A stretch of 64,000 nt of DNA, taken from UBA10649 sp963700745 (GTDB lineage Bacteria; Actinomycetota; Actinomycetes; S36-B12). The stretch spans positions 87,349-151,348 of the forward strand of contig CAVOYT010000015.1 in the NCBI GenBank assembly GCA_963700745.1. Direction: 5' to 3'. The first letter of the stretch is position 1, and each line of letters begins with the position of its first letter. Below the pieces are notes generated by a model that was not told the DNA's origin, did not search any database, and saw only the letters and a list, made by a program, of their open reading frames with translations. The position numbers were made by a program, and so were the translations under genes. Of the stretch, positions 1 through 11,934 are shown piece by piece.

Positions 1-2
1 GG

Positions 3-827
3 GACGAGGTCGTCGTCTTCGAGCCATGGTTCGACATCTACGCCGCCGGCATCTCGCTGGCCCGCGGTCGCAGGGTCGGGGTGCCGATGGCCGGCGACGG
101 CCTGCGGCCCGACCTCGACGCCCTGCGCTCCGCCGTCACCTCGCGCACGCGGCTGATCCTGCTGAACTCGCCGCACAACCCGACCGGCGTCGTGTTCACG
201 CGCGAGGAGCTCGCGGAGATCGCCCGCATCGCGATCGAGCACGACCTGCTGGTGCTCTCCGACGAGGCCTACGAGCACCTGTGGTTCGACGATCACGCGC
301 ACGTCCCGATCGCCACCCTGCCGGGCATGTGGGAGCGAACCGTGACCGTGGGATCCGGCGGGAAGTCGTTCTCGTTCACCGGGTGGAAGGTGGGGTGGGC
401 GACCGGGCCGGCCGACCTGATCGGCGCCGTCCGGGTCGTCCGCCAGCACCTGTCCTACGTCTCGGGCGGTCCCTTCCAGTACGCGATCGCGCACGGTCTC
501 GGAATGCCGGACTCCTACTTCGATGGCTTCCGCGCCGACCTGGCGACGAAACGCGACCAGTTGAGCGACGGGCTCGCCGATCTCGGACTGCGCGTCATCG
601 GCACGCAGGGCACCTACTTCGTCACCACTGATGTGCGACCCCTGGGCTACCCCGACGGACTGGCGTTCTGCCGAGAGCTCCCCGCTCGGACGAGGGTGGT
701 CGCCATCCCACACCAGGCGTTCTGCGACGACAAGGAGATCGGCGCGCCCTACGTGCGCTGGGCCTTCTGCAAGCGACCGGAAGTGCTGGCCGACGCGCTC
801 GACCGGCTGCAGCGGGGGCTGCGCTGA
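3..827 (+). CDS. PLP-dependent aminotransferase (class I/II), 5' end cut by window
   Basis: The open frame runs in from the window edge (reading DEVVVFEPWFDIYAAG), so the N-terminal third is missing. Class I/II aminotransferase motifs are present: NSPHNPTG in the cofactor-binding part, SDEAYEHLWFD around the PLP-contacting Asp/Tyr, and SGGKSFSFTGWKVGW, where the Lys of SGGK is the expected Schiff-base residue. The C-terminal WAFCK motif supplies the Arg/aromatic region of the substrate-binding domain. The family includes N-succinyldiaminopimelate, kynurenine and methionine aminotransferases; which substrate applies cannot be decided here. The stop overlaps the next start (TGATG), so the two genes are probably co-transcribed. 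Confidence 0.85.
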   Translation, partial: DEVVVFEPWFDIYAAGISLARGRRVGVPMAGDGLRPDLDALRSAVTSRTRLILLNSPHNPTGVVFTREELAEIARIAIEHDLLVLSDEAYEHLWFDDHAHVPIATLPGMWERTVTVGSGGKSFSFTGWKVGWATGPADLIGAVRVVRQHLSYVSGGPFQYAIAHGLGMPDSYFDGFRADLATKRDQLSDGLADLGLRVIGTQGTYFVTTDVRPLGYPDGLAFCRELPARTRVVAIPHQAFCDDKEIGAPYVRWAFCKRPEVLADALDRLQRGLR

Positions 828-1119
828 TGGCCATCCTCGTCGACGACTGCATCTGGCCCTGGCGTGACCGCCTGTGGTGCCACATGGTGAGCGACACGAG
901 CCTGGACGAACTGCACGCCTTCGCCGAGTGGATCGGTGTTCCTCGCCGAGGGTTCCAAGGAGATCACTACGACCTCCCCGAGGAGGGTCGTGCGATCGCG
1001 GTCGCCGAGGGAGCGCATCGAGGTCGACTCTCGCTCGGTCGTCAGAGCCCTGCACGCGGCAGGACTCCGTCGGCGACCGACGCTGCTCCACGGGCCACCA
1101 CCAGCCCTGACGCGTCGTC

Positions 1120-1123
<4 letters not shown>
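827..1123 (+). CDS. DUF4031 domain protein (3' part frameshifted)
   Basis: It starts at the ATG that overlaps the aminotransferase stop. The first 60 or so residues match the small DUF4031 family: VDD at the N-terminus, then CHMVSDTSLDELHAFA and FQGDHYDLP, whose His/Asp residues are family hallmarks. Near 1000-1020 the family match moves to another frame, which reads RIEVDSRSVVRALHAAGLRR, the normal end of these roughly 85-residue proteins. The tail as written to 1123 is therefore an out-of-frame extension, and the printed stop overlaps the clpB stop on the other strand. The function of DUF4031 is not established. The frameshift is probably a sequence error. Confidence 0.7.
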
Positions 1124-3702
<2,579 letters not shown>

Positions 3703-3708
3703 GTCCTT

Positions 3709-4089
3709 CTATCTCCCTCGGCTGGGTCGCCATACGACCAGCGCCGTCGATGTCTGCTCACGTCGGAACTCGGCGACGGTGCGCCGCAAGGTGGCCACCT
3801 CTGCCTGGAGTTCCAGCACCCGCCTGATCCCCTCGAGGGACAGGCCCTGCGCCGACAGGTCCGCGATCTCGCGCAGTCGGGCGATGTCGTTCGCCGAGTA
3901 CAGCCGGTTGCGCCCGCCCACGCGCGTGGGCGTCACCAGTCCGAGCCGGTCGTACTGACGCAGCGTCTGCGGATGCAGGCTGGCCAGTTGCGCAGCCACG
4001 GAGATCGCGTAGACCGGGGCGTCGTCGGCCACGGAGAAGCCGGTCCGCTCCGCCGCGCTCGATCCCATGTCGCGGTGCTGCGGCGTCAT
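3709..4089 (-). CDS. hspR: Heat-shock repressor HspR (MerR family)
   Basis: A 126-residue protein with an N-terminal MerR-type winged helix: YAISVAAQLASLHPQTLRQY, then DRLGLVTPTR and the wing residues GGRNRLYS. This is followed by a short helical/coiled-coil tail (VLELQAEVATLRRTVAEFRR). HspR is the actinobacterial repressor that binds HAIR inverted repeats ahead of dnaK and clpB and uses DnaK as co-repressor. The start codon overlaps the dnaJ stop by 4 bp (ATGA), and clpB follows after 6 bp, so it sits inside the operon it is expected to regulate. Confidence 0.95.
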   Translation of the reverse strand: MTPQHRDMGSSAAERTGFSVADDAPVYAISVAAQLASLHPQTLRQYDRLGLVTPTRVGGRNRLYSANDIARLREIADLSAQGLSLEGIRRVLELQAEVATLRRTVAEFRREQTSTALVVWRPSRGR

Positions 4090-5285
4090 GACGCGCTCCG
4101 ACCCCCGGCCCCCTCGGCGAGGGCGAACAGGTCCTTGCGCGGGTCGTGGTCGGCGGTCTGCTCGGCGTAGGCCTGCAACGCCTCGCGTGCCTCGCCGGAG
4201 AGGTTCTGCGGCACGGTCACCTCGACGGTCGCGAGCAGGTCGCCGTTGGTCCCGTCCTTGCGACGGAGCCCCTTCCCGCGGACGCGGAAGGTGCGGCCGT
4301 TCGCCGTCCCGGCGGGCAGCCGGAGCTTCACTGATCCACCACGAGGAGTGGGGACCGACACCTCGCCGCCGAGGGTCGCCTCGGTGAAGGTGACCGGAAC
4401 GGCCACCGTCACGTTGTCGCCCTTGCGGTCGAACACCGGATGGGGCGCGATCGTGACGTCGACGAGCAGGTCACCGTTCGGGCCGCCACGCTCACCGGAG
4501 CCGCCCTTGCCCTTCAGCCGGATACGGGCCCCATTGCGGACGCCGGCCGGGATGCGCGCCTGGACGGTGCGCGAGCTCAGCCCGCGACCGGAGCCATGGC
4601 ACGTCGGGCACGGGTCATCGACGAACAGCCCCCGGCCGCGACAGGTCACGCAGGGGTCCGCGAAGGCGAAACCACCCGCGTTGCGCGACGTCTGGCCACT
4701 GCCTTCACACGTCGGGCACATGCGCGGGACGGTGCCGGCCTTGGCGCCGGTTCCGTGACAACTCGAGCAGGGCGCGTCCGTCGACAGCCGCAACGGCACC
4801 GTGACGCCATCCAGGGCATCGTCGAAGGAGAGCGTCAGCGAACTCTCGAGGTCCTGACCGCGTCGCGGTTGAGGGGGACGTGCCCCGCCGCCGCGGCCGC
4901 GGTTGAAGATGCCACCGAGGAAGTCACCGAAGCCTCCGGAGTCCTCACCGAAGAGGTCCTCCATGTTGACGTTTCCGCCGTACTGCTGACCCGTCCCGTA
5001 GCCACTCCCACCGGTGCCGAAGCCGCCGCCGCCGGAGCGGAAGCCTCCCCCGGCGAACAGGGACCGAGCCTCGTCGTACTCCTTGCGCTTCGCGTCGTCG
5101 GAGAGCACGTCGTACGCCTCGGAGACCTCCTTGAACCGCTCCTCGGCCGCCTTGTCACCCGGGTTCTTGTCCGGGTGAAGTTCGCGCGCGAGCTTGCGGT
5201 ACTTCTTCTTGATCTCGTCGGCCGTGGCGTCCTTCGACACGCCGAGCACGGCGTAGAAGTCCTTCTCGAGCCAGTCCTTGTTCAC
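4086..5285 (-). CDS. dnaJ: Co-chaperone DnaJ (type I Hsp40)
   Basis: The GTG at 5285 is chosen as start: it has GAGGAAGAA just upstream and gives a 399-residue protein beginning directly before the J-domain. The longer open frame (to 5471) overlaps grpE and has no family similarity there. The J-domain includes the HPD tripeptide at residues 37-39. A Gly/Phe-rich stretch follows, then four zinc-finger repeats of CxxCxGxG type (CSSCHGTG, CPTCEGSG, CVTCRGRG, CPTCHGSG), and the C-terminal substrate-binding domains. DnaJ delivers unfolded clients to DnaK and stimulates its ATPase. The gene lies 22 bp after grpE and overlaps hspR by 4 bp. Confidence 0.95.
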   Translation of the reverse strand: MNKDWLEKDFYAVLGVSKDATADEIKKKYRKLARELHPDKNPGDKAAEERFKEVSEAYDVLSDDAKRKEYDEARSLFAGGGFRSGGGGFGTGGSGYGTGQQYGGNVNMEDLFGEDSGGFGDFLGGIFNRGRGGGARPPQPRRGQDLESSLTLSFDDALDGVTVPLRLSTDAPCSSCHGTGAKAGTVPRMCPTCEGSGQTSRNAGGFAFADPCVTCRGRGLFVDDPCPTCHGSGRGLSSRTVQARIPAGVRNGARIRLKGKGGSGERGGPNGDLLVDVTIAPHPVFDRKGDNVTVAVPVTFTEATLGGEVSVPTPRGGSVKLRLPAGTANGRTFRVRGKGLRRKDGTNGDLLATVEVTVPQNLSGEAREALQAYAEQTADHDPRKDLFALAEGAGGRSAS

Positions 5286-5307
5286 GGTGGTTCTTCCTCG
5301 CCCAGCG

Positions 5308-5883
5308 TCAGTCGGAGCCGGCCACGGCGACCCGGGCCGGTCGAAGGACGCGGTCGGCGTAGCGGTAACCGGGCTGGTACACGGCCACCACGGTCGGCTC
5401 GGAAACCTCGTCCGACGCCTCGTGGGTGAGGGCCTCGTGGACGTTCGGGTCGAACGGCTCGCCGGCGCCACCGAATCGCTCGAGACCCAGGCGGGTCACG
5501 GTCGACTCGAGGGACTCGCCGACGGACTTGAACGCACCCTCGAGCTCGCCGTGCTCGCGGGCCCGGTCGATGTCGTCGAGCACGGACAGGAGCTCCCCGA
5601 GCACGCCACCGACCGCCGTCTGGCGAATCAGCTCCCGGTCGCGCTCGACGCGCTTGCGGTAGTTGGCGTACTCGGCGTGCACCCGCTGGAGGTCGGTCGT
5701 GAGCTCGGCCAGCTTGGACTCGACCTCGGTGACCTCGACGTCCACCAGGGCGGCCTCGACCGCCTCCTGGAGGAGCTCGTCGGGTGCGCCAGCCGGATTG
5801 ACCGGCTGACGCACCTCGCCCGAGTCCGGGTCCACGCGACGCTTGTCCGTCACGCGGGGGCCTTCGTGCTCCTGCTCGCTCAC
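5308..5883 (-). CDS. grpE: Nucleotide-exchange factor GrpE
   Basis: A 191-residue GrpE. The GTG start at 5883 overlaps the dnaK stop (GTGA), a translational-coupling arrangement. An acidic, disordered N-terminus precedes the long dimerising helix (KLAELTTDLQRVHAEYANYR) and the conserved YRKRVERDRE segment. The C-terminal beta domain contains PFDPNVHEAL and VYQPGYRYADRVLRPARV, the most conserved GrpE signatures. It releases ADP from DnaK and resets the chaperone cycle. Confidence 0.95.
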   Translation of the reverse strand: MSEQEHEGPRVTDKRRVDPDSGEVRQPVNPAGAPDELLQEAVEAALVDVEVTEVESKLAELTTDLQRVHAEYANYRKRVERDRELIRQTAVGGVLGELLSVLDDIDRAREHGELEGAFKSVGESLESTVTRLGLERFGGAGEPFDPNVHEALTHEASDEVSEPTVVAVYQPGYRYADRVLRPARVAVAGSD

Positions 5884-7715
5884 TGCGACTCGCCCTCGTC
5901 GACGATCTCCGCGTCGACGACGTCGTCCTCGGACATGTCTGCCGCGGCATCCGCGGCCTCCTGCGAGCCGCCAGCCTCCTGGGCCGTCGCGTACATCGCG
6001 GCGCCAAGGGCCTGACTGGCCTGGGCCACCTTGTCGGTAGCCGTCCGCATGCCCGGGATGTCGTTGGCTTCGATGGCCTTCTTCAGCTCATCGAGCGGAC
6101 CGTCGACGTTGGCCTTGGCGTCCGCGGGGACCTTGTCGGCGTTGTCGGCCAGGAACTTCTCGGTCTGGTACACCAGCCCCTCGGCGTTGTTGCGGACCTC
6201 GACCTCCTCGCGGCGGGTCTTGTCCTCCTCGGCGTGCTGCTCGGCCTCGCGCATCATCCGGTCGATCTCGTCCTTGTTCAGGGCGGAGCCGCCGGAGATC
6301 GTCATCGACTGCGTCTTCTGCGTCGCCATGTCCTTGGCGGACACGTGCACGATGCCGTTCGCATCGATGTCGAAGGTGACCTCGACCTGGGGGATGCCGC
6401 GCGGTGCCGGCGGCAGGCCGGTCAGCTCGAACGTTCCCAGGCGCTTGTTGTAGGCCGCCATCTCGCGCTCGCCCTGGTAGACCTGGATGAGAACGGACGG
6501 CTGGTTGTCGTCGGCGGTCGTGAAGATCTCCGAGCGCTTGGTCGGGATGGTCGTGTTGCGCTCGATGAGCCGAGTCATCACGCCGCCCTTGGTCTCGATG
6601 CCCAGCGACAGCGGGGTCACATCGAGCAGCAGGACGTCCTTGACCTCACCCTTGAGCACGCCGGCCTGCAGGGCGGCGCCGATGGCGACGACCTCGTCCG
6701 GGTTCACGCTCTTGTTGGGCTCCTTGCCCGTCTCCGCCTTCACGAGCTCGGTTACCGCGGGCATGCGGGTCGAGCCGCCGACGAGGACGACCTGGTCGAT
6801 CTTGTCGAGCGAGATCCCGGCGTCCTTCATGACAGCCTGGAACGGCGCCTTGGTCCGATCGAGCAGGTCGGACGTCATGGACTCGAACTGGGCACGCGAC
6901 AGGGTCTCGTCCAGGTGCAACGGGCCGTCGGCGCTGGCGGTGATGTACGGCAGGTTGATCGAGGTCTGCATCGAGCTGGACAGCTCGATCTTCGCCTTCT
7001 CCGCCGCCTCGCGCAGGCGCTGCATGGCCATCTTGTCCTTGGACAGGTCGACGCCGTGCGCGTTCTTGAAGCTCGTCACGAGCCAGTCGACGACCTTGTT
7101 GTCCCAGTCGTCGCCACCGAGGTGGTTGTCACCGCTGGTGGCCTTGACCTCGACGACGCCGTCGCCGATCTCCAGCAGGGACACGTCGAAGGTGCCGCCA
7201 CCGAGGTCGAACACGAGGATCGTCTGCTCGGTGTCGCCCTTGTCCAGGCCGTACGCGAGCGCGGCTGCGGTCGGCTCGTTGATGATGCGCAGGACGTTCA
7301 GTCCCGCGATCTCGCCGGCCTCCTTGGTGGCCTGGCGCTCGGCGTCGCTGAAGTACGCGGGCACGGTGATCACCGCGTCCGTGACGTTCTCGCCCAGGTA
7401 GGCCTCGGCGTCGCGCTTGAGCTTCATGAGGGTGCGGGCACTGATCTCCTGGGCGGTGTACGCCTTGCCGTCGATGTCGACGGTCCAGTTGGTGCCCATG
7501 TGGCGCTTGACGGACCGCACCGTGCGGTCGACGTTGGTGACGGCCTGGCGCTTGGCGACCTCGCCGACCAGGACCTCACCGTTCTTGGCGAAGGCGACGA
7601 CGGACGGCGTGGTCCGGGCTCCCTCGGCATTGGCAATGACGACGGGCTCGCCGCCTTCGAGAACCGAGACAACCGAATTGGTGGTGCCCAGGTCGATACC
7701 CACTGCTCGGGCCAT
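5880..7715 (-). CDS. dnaK: Molecular chaperone DnaK (Hsp70)
   Basis: The ATG at 7715 is the expected start (MARAVGIDLGTTNS). The open frame extends 25 codons further upstream but that stretch is not Hsp70-like. The 611-residue protein has the phosphate-1 motif GIDLGTTNS, the phosphate-2 motif DLGGGTFDVS and the adenosine motif VLVGGSTRMPAV. The linker DVLLLDVTPLSLGIE is present, as is the substrate-binding domain with the EVTFDIDANGIVHVSAKD signature, and the protein ends in an acidic tail. It heads the operon dnaK-grpE-dnaJ-hspR-clpB. A HAIR operator lies about 100 bp upstream, as expected for HspR-controlled dnaK operons. Confidence 0.97.
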   Translation of the reverse strand: MARAVGIDLGTTNSVVSVLEGGEPVVIANAEGARTTPSVVAFAKNGEVLVGEVAKRQAVTNVDRTVRSVKRHMGTNWTVDIDGKAYTAQEISARTLMKLKRDAEAYLGENVTDAVITVPAYFSDAERQATKEAGEIAGLNVLRIINEPTAAALAYGLDKGDTEQTILVFDLGGGTFDVSLLEIGDGVVEVKATSGDNHLGGDDWDNKVVDWLVTSFKNAHGVDLSKDKMAMQRLREAAEKAKIELSSSMQTSINLPYITASADGPLHLDETLSRAQFESMTSDLLDRTKAPFQAVMKDAGISLDKIDQVVLVGGSTRMPAVTELVKAETGKEPNKSVNPDEVVAIGAALQAGVLKGEVKDVLLLDVTPLSLGIETKGGVMTRLIERNTTIPTKRSEIFTTADDNQPSVLIQVYQGEREMAAYNKRLGTFELTGLPPAPRGIPQVEVTFDIDANGIVHVSAKDMATQKTQSMTISGGSALNKDEIDRMMREAEQHAEEDKTRREEVEVRNNAEGLVYQTEKFLADNADKVPADAKANVDGPLDELKKAIEANDIPGMRTATDKVAQASQALGAAMYATAQEAGGSQEAADAAADMSEDDVVDAEIVDEGESQ

Positions 7716-7810
7716 GATGGTGGTGCTCCTTCTTCTCTTCCGGATCTCCGGGTGGACTGTGTTCGAGTCTCCTCCCCCGAGTCTGGCCACGCAACCCGAG
7801 GCTAAGACTC

Positions 7811-7831
7811 TTTGAGTCGAGGCGACTCATG
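7811..7831. promoter_or_regulatory. HAIR operator (HspR-binding inverted repeat)
   Basis: The site reads TTTGAGT-CGAGGCG-ACTCATG. The HAIR consensus is CTTGAGT-N7-ACTCAAG, so both half-sites match at all but one outer position each and the 7-bp spacing is exact. It lies 96-116 bp upstream of the dnaK start, a position known from other actinobacteria. Confidence 0.85.
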
Positions 7832-7886
7832 TACAGATTCCAACGGGCGCGGGCCCTTGGTCATTCCCGAAGTCCCCCCTCATGAC

Positions 7887-7902
7887 TGTGACCCGCGTCA
7901 CA
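7887..7902. promoter_or_regulatory. Perfect CRP/FNR-type site
   Basis: TGTGA-CCCGCG-TCACA is an exact match to the consensus TGTGA-N6-TCACA used by cAMP-receptor-type regulators, including actinobacterial Crp/GlxR. It lies in the 404-bp gap between dnaK and the divergent gene at 8120, so either gene could be the target. The match is seen directly; the regulator is inferred. Confidence 0.6.
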
Positions 7903-7905
7903 TCT

Positions 7906-7969
7906 CGTTGAGTGGCCCGTTGTGGCTGGGCCGAGGCGGCCAGACACCACCACGACGGGCCACTCGACG
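7906..7969. repeat. Palindromic repeat element, copy 1
   Basis: Arms at 7906-7926 and about 7948-7969 form a long imperfect hairpin. The left arm starts CGTTGAGTGGCCCGTTGTGG and the right arm is its complement with two changes that still allow G-U pairing. Nearly the same 20-nt arm recurs at 53433. It lies between divergent genes, so it is unlikely to be a simple terminator. Confidence 0.6.
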
Positions 7970-7993
7970 CAGGGGACGTGGCGATATGTCGAC

Positions 7994-8027
7994 GGGTGAG
8001 GCCTTGATCTCAAAGGGTGAGGCCTTG
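7994..8027. promoter_or_regulatory. 13-bp tandem direct repeat, 21-bp period
   Basis: GGGTGAGGCCTTG occurs at 7994-8006 and again at 8015-8027. A 21-bp period puts both copies on the same face of the helix, as for direct-repeat activator sites. It lies about 95-125 bp ahead of the gene at 8120. No regulator is identified. Confidence 0.45.
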
Positions 8028-8119
8028 CCGGCGCTTAACCGGTGCTGAGTCCGCTCTTCACGCGGGCTCCGTACCGTGATGAGTCAAGGCGCCGCCGGCA
8101 CCGAGGACGGAGCACGACG

Positions 8120-8527
8120 ATGATGCAACGAACCGCACCCCTGAAGCACGGGACCCGGGTGGCCGCGGTGATGACGGCTACCGCGTTGATGATGACCGCC
8201 GCCGTGACCGGGCTGACGCTCGTCGAGAGCCGCACGCAGGCGACCACCATGGCGGCCGACACCGCCATCATTCCCTCAGCGACCGTCGCCGACCTCGCAG
8301 CCGCTGACATCCAGTACTCCGCTGCGGGCCTTCCGGAACTGCCCAGCCTGGCCGCGATCTCGGCCACCGCCGACGCCAGCACTCCGACCGCAGCCCAGTC
8401 CTCCGCCGTCGTTGCCCGGCCCGCCGCTCAGCCCGTGGCCCAGGTGGCGGATCAGCCCGCGGCTCAGGTCACCGAGTCGGACGATCACCAGTCTGAGTCG
8501 GGGGATCACGAGGAGCAGGACGACTGA
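8120..8527 (+). CDS. Small secreted or membrane-anchored Ala-rich protein, function unknown
   Basis: The start is taken at the ATGATG at 8120, preceded by GGACGGAG. The earlier in-frame start at 8042 would add a very basic stretch ahead of the signal. The product has about 135 residues: a basic N-terminus, a hydrophobic segment at about residues 13-32 (VAAVMTATALMMTAAVTGLT) that may be an uncleaved anchor or signal peptide, an Ala/Pro/Gln-rich middle with PAAQPVAQV-like repeats, and a strongly acidic tail (ESDDHQSESGDHEEQDD). I do not recognise a family. The last 59 bp overlap the 3' end of hutG on the other strand. The upstream region carries a CRP-type site and a direct repeat. Confidence 0.55.
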   Translation: MMQRTAPLKHGTRVAAVMTATALMMTAAVTGLTLVESRTQATTMAADTAIIPSATVADLAAADIQYSAAGLPELPSLAAISATADASTPTAAQSSAVVARPAAQPVAQVADQPAAQVTESDDHQSESGDHEEQDD

Positions 8528-9404
8528 CCAGTCCCGCCGCTGACTCAAGCAGGCACAGGGCGCCCAGCCTCACGGTGCGCTGATCGGGCGCGTCTGCCGT
8601 GGCATCGATCTCGGTGATGTCGATCGAGCGCACCCGCGGGGACGTGCCGACGTGGAAGGCCACCTGACGAAGCTCGTCCGCGGACAGCCCGCCGGGGGCC
8701 GAGGCCGGGCAGCCAGGCACGACTGATCGATCGCACACATCGACGTCGAGGTCGACGTGGATCGATCCGCCACCGCCGCCCGCGATCGCCAAGGCCTCGT
8801 CCATCACGTCGGCGATCGGCCGGCGTCGCAGCGCATCGCGAGTGACGACCGTGATGCCCAGGTCCCGTGCCCGTGCGGCGTACTCGCGCGAGTTCGAGAA
8901 GTCCGCGATGCCCACCTGAACGACGCGGGCTCCCGCGAGCCCGGCCTCGATCAGCCGACGCACCGGGGAGCCGTTGCTGGTGCCGTCCCGCAGGTCGTGG
9001 TGCGCATCGAGCGTGATGAGGCCGGCGGACGCGATGCCGTCGCCCCAGACGCCGCGAGCCACGCTGAACGTGATCGAGTTGTCACCGCCCAATGCCACGA
9101 GCAGGCGTGAGCGCCTCATCAGGTCGGTGACGCGCTCCGTGACTCGCGCCTCGCCCTGTGGACCGTCGGGGTCGTCGACGTCCCCCGCATCAAGGCCGAC
9201 CAGCGAGGCAACGTCGAGATCGTGTGCCCAGGAGTAGGTGGAATAGCGGGCCAGCGCTGCCCGGATCGCGGCCGGCGTCTGATTCGCCCCGGTCTGGCTG
9301 ATCGACGTCCGGTGCGCCGGCACCCCGAGAACCGCGACGTCAGCGGCGCCCTCGCCCGCAGCGAGCCAGGCGCTCGCCCGCGGCCACGACGGGTCTTCCG
9401 TCAT
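8469..9404 (-). CDS. hutG: Formimidoylglutamase (arginase/agmatinase family)
   Basis: A ureohydrolase-fold protein of 311 residues. The manganese-binding motifs of the arginase family are all visible: GGDNSI (in place of GGDHS), DAHHDLRD, and DLDVDVCD. The family covers arginase, agmatinase and formimidoylglutamase. The location beside hutU, hutI and hutH makes formimidoylglutamase the likely activity: N-formimidoyl-L-glutamate to glutamate plus formamide, the last step of histidine degradation. The start overlaps the regulator's stop by 4 bp. The final 20 residues (after about ESAAGLVSR) are Pro/Thr-rich and overlap the convergent gene, so the true end may differ. Confidence 0.8.
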   Translation of the reverse strand: MTEDPSWPRASAWLAAGEGAADVAVLGVPAHRTSISQTGANQTPAAIRAALARYSTYSWAHDLDVASLVGLDAGDVDDPDGPQGEARVTERVTDLMRRSRLLVALGGDNSITFSVARGVWGDGIASAGLITLDAHHDLRDGTSNGSPVRRLIEAGLAGARVVQVGIADFSNSREYAARARDLGITVVTRDALRRRPIADVMDEALAIAGGGGGSIHVDLDVDVCDRSVVPGCPASAPGGLSADELRQVAFHVGTSPRVRSIDITEIDATADAPDQRTVRLGALCLLESAAGLVSRPAPRDPPTQTGDRPTR

Positions 9405-10175
9405 GTCACTCCCATTCGTCGAGACAGCTCATCCGCCGCGCGGGTGGCCAGGCGCGCCAGATCCGAGCGCACGTCATCGTCGGCCCTGTCGGTCCTGAAC
9501 GTTAGACCGATCGATGCGACTGGGCGGCTCGAATGGTCAAGTGCGGCGACTGCCACCGACGAGTACCCGTCGACGATGAAGCCGTCCTCCTCAGCCCATC
9601 CCCGCCGCCGCTCCTCCGCCAGGATCCTCGACAGCGCGGTCGCGGTGGTCGGCCCGTGACCCGTCCGGTCGACGAAGGATTCCCTGGAGGGGAACAGCGC
9701 TCGCACCTGCGCGACCGGCAACTGCGCGAGCAGCGCTCGACCCGAGGCGGTCAGGCTCGCCGGCAGTCGCACGCCCGACATCGGCCACGACGGTGACGGG
9801 CGTTCGCGGGGCCTCGCGCAGCAGGTACAGGGTCTCGCGGCCGTGCAGGACGCCGAGGTGCGCGACCGCCGGCACCACGTCGGCGACGGCGTGCGCCAGC
9901 CGGTGCAGGAGCGGACGGCCGTATCGCTCCAGCGGCTCGTGCCGAAGGTAGGCGGCGCCGATCTCGAAGGCGCCCACGCCCAGCCCCCACCGCTCCTCCT
10001 CCGGGTAGTGCGCGACGAAGCCGGCCTCGGCCATGGCGGCGAGCAGGTGGTACATCGACGATCGTGGGACGTCGAGCTGGCGACCGAGCGCCGAGGCGGT
10101 CATGGGCGCGGGGGCCTCGGCCAGCGCGCGCAGGACGGCCAGTGCCCGAGTCGCCGCGGGGGCATTGCCGGGCAT
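9401..10175 (-). CDS. IclR-family regulator of histidine utilisation (one frameshift)
   Basis: The N-terminal part (from 10175) is an IclR winged helix (RALAVLRALAEAP, ALGRQLDVPRSSMYHLLAAM) followed by the start of the effector domain (GAAYLRHEPLERYGRPLLHR, ETLYLLREAP). After VTVVADVG, near 9780, the match continues in another frame with GVRLPASLTASGRALLAQLP and on to DELSRRMGVT. This is the normal IclR C-terminal effector domain. The full protein would be about 257 residues. A strong ribosome site (GGAGGGC) precedes the ATG. It overlaps hutG by 4 bp and diverges from hutU, so it probably controls both arms. The single frameshift is probably a sequence error. Confidence 0.8.
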
Positions 10176-10185
10176 GAGCCCTCCT

Positions 10186-10201
10186 TGAATCTCGTATTTC
10201 A
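10186..10201. promoter_or_regulatory. Candidate IclR-type operator in the hut divergent promoter
   Basis: TGAAT-CTCGTA-TTTCA is a near-perfect inverted repeat (TGAA...TTCA) of the size bound by IclR-family dimers. It sits in the 84-bp gap between the regulator and hutU, 10 bp upstream of the regulator's start codon. Confidence 0.45.
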
Positions 10202-10259
10202 GACAGCAACCGCCGCAACCCTATTCCGCGAGCGCCCCCGCGATCGATGGAATGACCCC

Positions 10260-11926
<1,667 letters not shown>

Positions 11927-11934
<8 letters not shown>

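Noticed and set aside
6234..7805. A 523-codon open frame opposite dnaK.
   Set aside because: Antisense shadow of a highly conserved gene, with no recognisable domain and no ribosome site.
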